Source of the DNA: Oscillospiraceae bacterium Marseille-Q3528
GTDB lineage: Bacteria > Bacillota > Clostridia > Lachnospirales > Lachnospiraceae
Length of the DNA stretch: 64,000 nt
Direction of reading: 5' to 3'
Assembly (NCBI GenBank): GCA_018223385.1
Contig: JAGTTR010000021.1
Coordinates: forward strand, 18,094-82,093
The position numbers and the translations under genes are program-made. The notes under the pieces were generated by a model. That model saw only the letters and a program-made list of their open reading frames with translations, did not search any database and was not told the origin of the DNA. The stretch's first letter is position 1. Each line of letters begins with the position of its first letter. Shown here one piece after another: positions 60,021 through 64,000 of this stretch.

Positions 60021-61091
60021 ATGAAATTTGGGAAAAAGGTACTTTCAATGCTTCTGGCAACCGGCATGGTAATGAGCCTTGCAGCATGTGGTGGAAACAG
60101 TGATTCCGCAGCAACAACAACCGACAGCAGTGACAGCGCTTCTACAGAAGCAGCATCCGACAGCGCAGCAAGCGGCGAGGTAAAGACCATCCGTATTTCT
60201 CACGGACAGCCGGAGACCCATCCGGAGCACCTGGGACTGCTGGAGTTCGAAAAATACATCGAGGAGAACCTCGGTGACAAATATCAGGTAGAGATTTACC
60301 CCAACGCAATCATGGGTGGTACACAGGCAGCTCTGGAAGCAATGAAGTCCGGCTCCCTGGATATGGTAGTTGGCGCAGCCAGCGACCTGGAGGCATTCAA
60401 TCCCGAGTACAGAATTTTCGGCCTGCCTTACGTATTTGAGAGTGCTGATCACATGAAGACCGTAATGGACAACGAAGAGTTCATGGCTCCCTTCTACAAC
60501 AGCACAACTGATTCCGGTATCGTAGGTGTGTCCTGGTTCTATGCCGGAACAAGAAGCTTCTACTCCAAGAACCCCATCAATTCTCCTGATGACCTGAAGG
60601 GCAAAAAGATCCGTGTCATGTCCAGTGAGACCAACGTAAAGATGGCTGAGGCTCTTGGCGGCGCAGGCGTGGTAATGGCATACAGTGAGGTTTACACAGG
60701 ACTGCAGCAGGGCGTCATCGACGTAGCAGAGAGCCCGCAGATCGCACTGGTCAGCCACAAGCACGGCGAGGTTGCAAAATACTATGCAAACGATGAGCAC
60801 CAGATCATCCCGGATATGGTGGTAGCAAGCACAGACCTGATGAACTCCATCAGCGAAGAGGACAAGCCGGTATTCGAAGAGGCATTCAAGATGATGTCCC
60901 AGAAGGAGAGAGAGTTCTGGGATGAGTCCGAGGCAGAGGTAATCAAAGAGGCTGAGGACATGGGCGTTACCTTCGAGCATGTAGACAAGGCTCCGTTCCA
61001 GGCAATCCTGGTTCCTTTCACAGAGGAGATCATTGCTGAGGACGAGGGACTTGCAGCAAAATATGAGCAGATCAAAGCTCTGGCTCAGTAG
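60021..61091 (+). CDS. TRAP transporter substrate-binding lipoprotein (DctP family)
   Basis: 356 residues. The signal KKVLSMLLATGMVMSLAACG has the lipobox LAAC, then an acidic Ser/Thr/Ala linker. The mature part has DctP features: ISHGQPETHPEHLGLLEFEK, YPNAIMGGTQAALEAMKSGS, GVSWFYAGTRSFYSKNPINS, LKGKKIRVMSSETNVKMAEA and GLQQGVIDVAESP. It binds a carboxylate (dicarboxylate, sugar acid or similar); an Arg in the KIRVM strand is the usual carboxylate clamp. I chose the ATG behind GGGAGG. A stable hairpin follows the stop. Confidence 0.93.
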   Translation: MKFGKKVLSMLLATGMVMSLAACGGNSDSAATTTDSSDSASTEAASDSAASGEVKTIRISHGQPETHPEHLGLLEFEKYIEENLGDKYQVEIYPNAIMGGTQAALEAMKSGSLDMVVGAASDLEAFNPEYRIFGLPYVFESADHMKTVMDNEEFMAPFYNSTTDSGIVGVSWFYAGTRSFYSKNPINSPDDLKGKKIRVMSSETNVKMAEALGGAGVVMAYSEVYTGLQQGVIDVAESPQIALVSHKHGEVAKYYANDEHQIIPDMVVASTDLMNSISEEDKPVFEEAFKMMSQKEREFWDESEAEVIKEAEDMGVTFEHVDKAPFQAILVPFTEEIIAEDEGLAAKYEQIKALAQ

Positions 61092-61111
61092 TCAATAAGT
61101 AATAGCCTTAC

Positions 61112-61137
61112 GCATTCCGGCAGCAATGCCGGAATGC
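61112..61137 (+). promoter_or_regulatory. Hairpin between the TRAP binding protein and permease genes
   Basis: GCATTCCGGC and GCCGGAATGC form a perfect 10-bp stem with a 6-nt loop and no T-run. It probably protects the 3' end of the binding-protein message. Confidence 0.75.
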
Positions 61138-61156
61138 CAAGGAAAGGAGCAGAATT

Positions 61157-61660
61157 TTGAATACAGTAAATATGATAAGAAAGATTTTAAACAAAATATT
61201 GTCTGCAGTTGTCATATTTCTGATGGCATTTATGACAGTACTTGTTACCTATCAGGTAGTGATGCGGTATGTGTTTGTGCACCCGGTTACATGGTCCGAG
61301 GATACACTGACCTATTCCTTCGTCTGGATGTCGCTGATCGGAACGGCAGTTGTGTTTGGAGAGAGAGATCATATGATGCTGACTCTTTTCTCTGATAAGC
61401 TTGAGGGAATCCCGAAGCAGATTTTATGCATCATTTCTGAAATAGTCATTATGGTTCTGGTGTATGTCCTGATGGTAAAAGGCGGTATGAGCGTGTTCAA
61501 TATCGGTAAAGGACAGGTTTCTCCCACACTGGGTATCCGGATGAGCAATGTGTATACGATCCTCCCGGTGAGCGGTGTGTTCATTCTTATCTATAATGTA
61601 CTGAATATTATCGATTCTGTTGCAGCAATCGTGAATAACAAAAAAGGAGGTGCGGCATGA
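61157..61660 (+). CDS. TRAP transporter small permease (DctQ family)
   Basis: 167 residues with four membrane helices: KILSAVVIFLMAFMTVLVTY, WMSLIGTAVVFGER, ILCIISEIVIMVLVYVLMV and ILPVSGVFILIYNVL. The DctQ hallmark RYVFVHPVTWSEDTLTYSF is present. The start is TTG, 7 bases behind AAGGAG; the first ATG is five codons later and too far from the site. Its stop overlaps the next gene (ATGA). Confidence 0.92.
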   Translation: MNTVNMIRKILNKILSAVVIFLMAFMTVLVTYQVVMRYVFVHPVTWSEDTLTYSFVWMSLIGTAVVFGERDHMMLTLFSDKLEGIPKQILCIISEIVIMVLVYVLMVKGGMSVFNIGKGQVSPTLGIRMSNVYTILPVSGVFILIYNVLNIIDSVAAIVNNKKGGAA

Positions 61661-62961
61661 GTACAACAGCAGTTGCAGGATTAACGATTTTCATTGTTCT
61701 CGTTGTGATTCTGGTTTCCGGAATGCCTATTGCCGTGGCACTGGCGGCATCCTCCATGGTGGCCATCGTCCAGCTGCTTGACAGCGCGGCAGCCATCACC
61801 ACCGCATCCCAGAAGCTTTTCCAGGGAATCTCCATTTTCACCCTGCTGGCCATTCCTTTCTTTGTATTGGCGGGCAATATTATGAATAAAGGCGGAATCG
61901 CCGTCCGACTGATCAACTTTGCAAAGGTTGTCATCGGCTGGCTTCCCGGTTCTCTTGTCCACGTAAACATTTTGGCAAACATGCTGTTTGGTGCCGTTTC
62001 CGGTTCCGGTGCAGCTGCAGCATCTGCCATGGGCTCCGTCATCGGACCCATCGAGGAAAAAGAAGGCATGGATATGGACTTCTGTACGGCGGTCAACGTG
62101 GCGACAGCGCCCACAGGACTTCTGATTCCTCCCAGTAACGTACTGATTACATACGCCCTGGCCAGCGGCGGTACCTCCGTTGCAGCACTTTTCATGGGCG
62201 GCTACATCCCGGGTATTCTCTGGGGCATAGGATGTATGGTGGTTGCAGGTATCTGGATGCACAAGCATGGATATCACTCCACCACCAAGTATTCCTTTAA
62301 AGAAGCGTTAATTACCATCTGGAAAGCCATCCCCAGCCTGCTGCTCATTCTGATTATCGTAGGCGGGATCTGCTCTGGTATTTTCACCGCAACAGAGGCT
62401 TCCGGCATCGCCGTTGTGTACAGCCTGTTCCTGTCCCTGATCGTGTATCACACCATCACCGTAAGAGAATTAAAACAGATTCTCCTGGACAGTGGAAAAA
62501 TGACAGCAACCATCATGTTCCTGGTAGGAACCTCAAACATCATGGCATGGGTAATGGCATTTGCGGGAATTCCGGCAGCCATCTCCAACGTGCTGCTGTC
62601 TATCTCCAGCAGTAAAGTCGTGATCCTGCTGATCATCAACGTATTCCTGCTGTTTGTGGGAACGTTCATGGACATCACACCGGCTGTGCTGATCTTTACA
62701 CCGATCTTTCTTCCGATTTGTCAGAGCTTCGGCATGTCCGCTCTGCAGTTCGGTATTATGATCACTTTCAACCTGTGTATCGGCTGTATCACCCCTCCGG
62801 TGGGCAACATCCTTTTCGTGGGACTGAAAGTGTCCAAGCGCAGACTGGAAGCAGTCATGAAACCGCTGGTTCTGTTCTACGCAGCCATCTTCGTGGTACT
62901 GATGCTGGTAACCTTTATACCGGCCGTATCCACAGCCATCCCGTCACTGCTGGGATATTAA
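61657..62961 (+). CDS. TRAP transporter large permease (DctM family)
   Basis: 434 residues, about 12 membrane helices. GIAVRLINFAKVVIGWLPGS, NMLFGAVSGSGAAAASAMGS and TGLLIPPSNVLITYA are family signatures, with FVGTFMDITPAVLIFTPIFL and CIGCITPPVGNILF in the second half. It moves the substrate by Na+ symport after delivery by the binding protein. Translationally coupled to the small permease by a 4-bp overlap. Confidence 0.95.
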   Translation: MSTTAVAGLTIFIVLVVILVSGMPIAVALAASSMVAIVQLLDSAAAITTASQKLFQGISIFTLLAIPFFVLAGNIMNKGGIAVRLINFAKVVIGWLPGSLVHVNILANMLFGAVSGSGAAAASAMGSVIGPIEEKEGMDMDFCTAVNVATAPTGLLIPPSNVLITYALASGGTSVAALFMGGYIPGILWGIGCMVVAGIWMHKHGYHSTTKYSFKEALITIWKAIPSLLLILIIVGGICSGIFTATEASGIAVVYSLFLSLIVYHTITVRELKQILLDSGKMTATIMFLVGTSNIMAWVMAFAGIPAAISNVLLSISSSKVVILLIINVFLLFVGTFMDITPAVLIFTPIFLPICQSFGMSALQFGIMITFNLCIGCITPPVGNILFVGLKVSKRRLEAVMKPLVLFYAAIFVVLMLVTFIPAVSTAIPSLLGY

Positions 62962-63018
62962 ACTTCGAACATAACATTTGAAAAAATGATGAAAATTGAA
63001 ATTCAGGAGGATATAACA

Positions 63019-63759
63019 ATGAAAGAATATAAAGGCGGAAGACCGTATTATGGATATTCTGTAGGCGTGCTCATGCTGGACATGGAGGCACCCCTCATCC
63101 CCGGAAACGTAGGAAATGCCATGTCTTATGATTTCCCGGTTCTTTACAAGGTGCTGGAGGGACTGCCGGCTGACTGGTGGTGCGATGAGATCGGCCCGGA
63201 CGAGAGCCGCTGCCAGATATTCATCGACGCAGCAAAAGAGCTGGAGGCCAAGGGCTGTAAGGCAATCACCTCCGGATGCGGCTTCTTCGCCATTTACCAG
63301 AAGCGCGTGGCTGAGGCTGTGAATATCCCGGTATTCTTATCTCCGCTGCTCATGGTTCCTATGCTGTCCCGTATGCTGGGCGGCAACCGCGTAGGCATTC
63401 TCACTGCCGGTGGTGCACATCTGAAGGGAGATTTCCTGAAGACAGTCGGCATTGATGAAACCGTAAACTATGCAGTCGGCGGCCTGGAAAATACAGAAGA
63501 GTTCTACAATGTACACGTTACCTGCAAGAAGAAAACCATCAACCCGGAGAAGATGGAGGGAGAGGTAGTGGCTGCAGCCAAAGCGCTGGTGGCAAAATAC
63601 CCGGATATCAAGGCATTTGTATTCGAGTGCAGCGATATCCCGCCGTTCGCAAGAGCCGTGGTACGGGAAACCGGCATTCCGGTATTTGACTTCATCGGTC
63701 TGGCACATATGGTGGCACGGGCAATCGTTCCGCCGGTATACCCGAAATTCATGGGCTGA
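63019..63759 (+). CDS. Aspartate/glutamate (hydantoin) racemase-family protein
   Basis: 246 residues. The two-lobed racemase fold has a Cys in each half: Cys87 in ITSGCGFF and Cys204 in FECSDIPP, the usual catalytic pair of the cofactor-free Asp/Glu/hydantoin racemase superfamily. VGVLMLDMEAPLIPGNVGN at the N-terminus and RVGILTAGGAHLKG support this. It follows the large permease, so the TRAP system may import the compound that it racemises or isomerises. I chose the ATG 8 bases behind AGGAGG; an earlier in-frame ATG has no site. Confidence 0.85.
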   Translation: MKEYKGGRPYYGYSVGVLMLDMEAPLIPGNVGNAMSYDFPVLYKVLEGLPADWWCDEIGPDESRCQIFIDAAKELEAKGCKAITSGCGFFAIYQKRVAEAVNIPVFLSPLLMVPMLSRMLGGNRVGILTAGGAHLKGDFLKTVGIDETVNYAVGGLENTEEFYNVHVTCKKKTINPEKMEGEVVAAAKALVAKYPDIKAFVFECSDIPPFARAVVRETGIPVFDFIGLAHMVARAIVPPVYPKFMG

Positions 63760-63822
63760 TCGCTGCTCATGGTGCATGATGATACATATAATATGAAAGC
63801 CATAATTTGATACTCCAACAAG

Positions 63823-63856
63823 ATGCACAGGATGAAAAATTTCTCCTGTGCATTTT
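63823..63856 (+). terminator. Rho-independent terminator of the TRAP operon
   Basis: ATGCACAGGA and TCCTGTGCAT form a perfect 10-bp stem with an 11-nt loop, then TTTT. The last ~140 bases are A+T-rich and probably contain the promoter of the next gene outside the window; I see no gene there. Confidence 0.9.
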
Positions 63857-64000
63857 GAATAGGAGAATAAAACATTAATTTTTTTGCTGTGAAAGATTTA
63901 AGTACATATGATGACAAAATATGTAATAAAAAGCAAGAAATATACATTCATAGTGCACAAAAACAAATTAAAAAAATAGAGAAAATGCTGATTCCTATAT

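Noticed and set aside
1..64000. Prophage, transposon, rRNA or tRNA genes
   Set aside because: No integrase, transposase, capsid, rRNA or tRNA-like sequence was seen; gene order and codon use look chromosomal throughout.

Overview
The window looks like a chromosomal segment of a Lachnospiraceae-type gut Clostridium (Bacillota). It has moderate G+C, AGGAGG-type ribosome-binding sites, many lipoproteins with Gram-positive lipoboxes, ribose-type sugar ABC importers, an AgcS symporter, an MgtE transporter and type 1B PyrD with PyrK. I saw no rRNA, tRNA, CRISPR array, prophage or insertion sequence. Most genes are on the + strand; the only convincing - strand gene is a nitroreductase near 44 kb.

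Layout. (1) 1-4.1 kb: the end of a dihydropyrimidinase-type amidohydrolase, a CapA-family protein, an M20 carbamoyl-amino-acid/allantoate hydrolase and a dihydroorotase, consistent with cyclic-amide (hydantoin/ureide/pyrimidine) turnover. (2) 4.3-9.6 kb: a YjjG-like HAD nucleotidase, a hypothetical protein, a short CdaR/PucR-like regulator, an AgcS symporter and a FliB-family protein. (3) 9.7-34 kb: a long carbohydrate island with two ribose-type ABC importers, four zinc/iron alcohol dehydrogenases, two near-duplicate SDRs, an aldo/keto reductase, a D-allulose 3-epimerase-like enzyme, an FGGY kinase, two lactonase-type enzymes, a shikimate-dehydrogenase-like protein, a cupin-type phosphoglucose isomerase, a HAD phosphatase and one GntR/UTRA regulator. 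Six copies of a palindromic element (AATGT-N4-ACATT, best copies perfect) lie at the promoters of this island and in front of the regulator gene, which suggests one regulon. (4) 34-42 kb: a cytoplasmic subtilisin-like protease, a MoxR-like AAA ATPase with its VWA partner, and a large hybrid histidine kinase carrying a GGDEF domain. (5) 42-49 kb: MgtE preceded by an elaborate candidate regulatory leader RNA, the nitroreductase fusion, a secreted metallophosphatase lipoprotein, a TPR lipoprotein and HflX. (6) 49-52.6 kb: pyrF-pyrK-pyrD-pyrE. (7) 52.6-55.8 kb: small membrane proteins, a VanZ-like protein and an M29-like aminopeptidase with a long N-terminal extension. (8) 55.8-59.6 kb: purE-purM-purN-purD, with an extra 177-bp copy of the purN 3' end. 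(9) 59.9-63.8 kb: a TRAP transporter (binding protein, small and large permease) and an Asp/Glu racemase-family protein behind a CcpA-like site.

The carbohydrate island probably imports a hexitol or rare ketose. Dehydrogenases would oxidise or reduce it, the epimerase would interconvert ketoses at C3, the kinase would phosphorylate the product and the cupin isomerase would feed fructose-6-phosphate into glycolysis. The two lactonase-type proteins point to a parallel oxidative branch. The enzyme families are clear from motifs; the substrate is inference.
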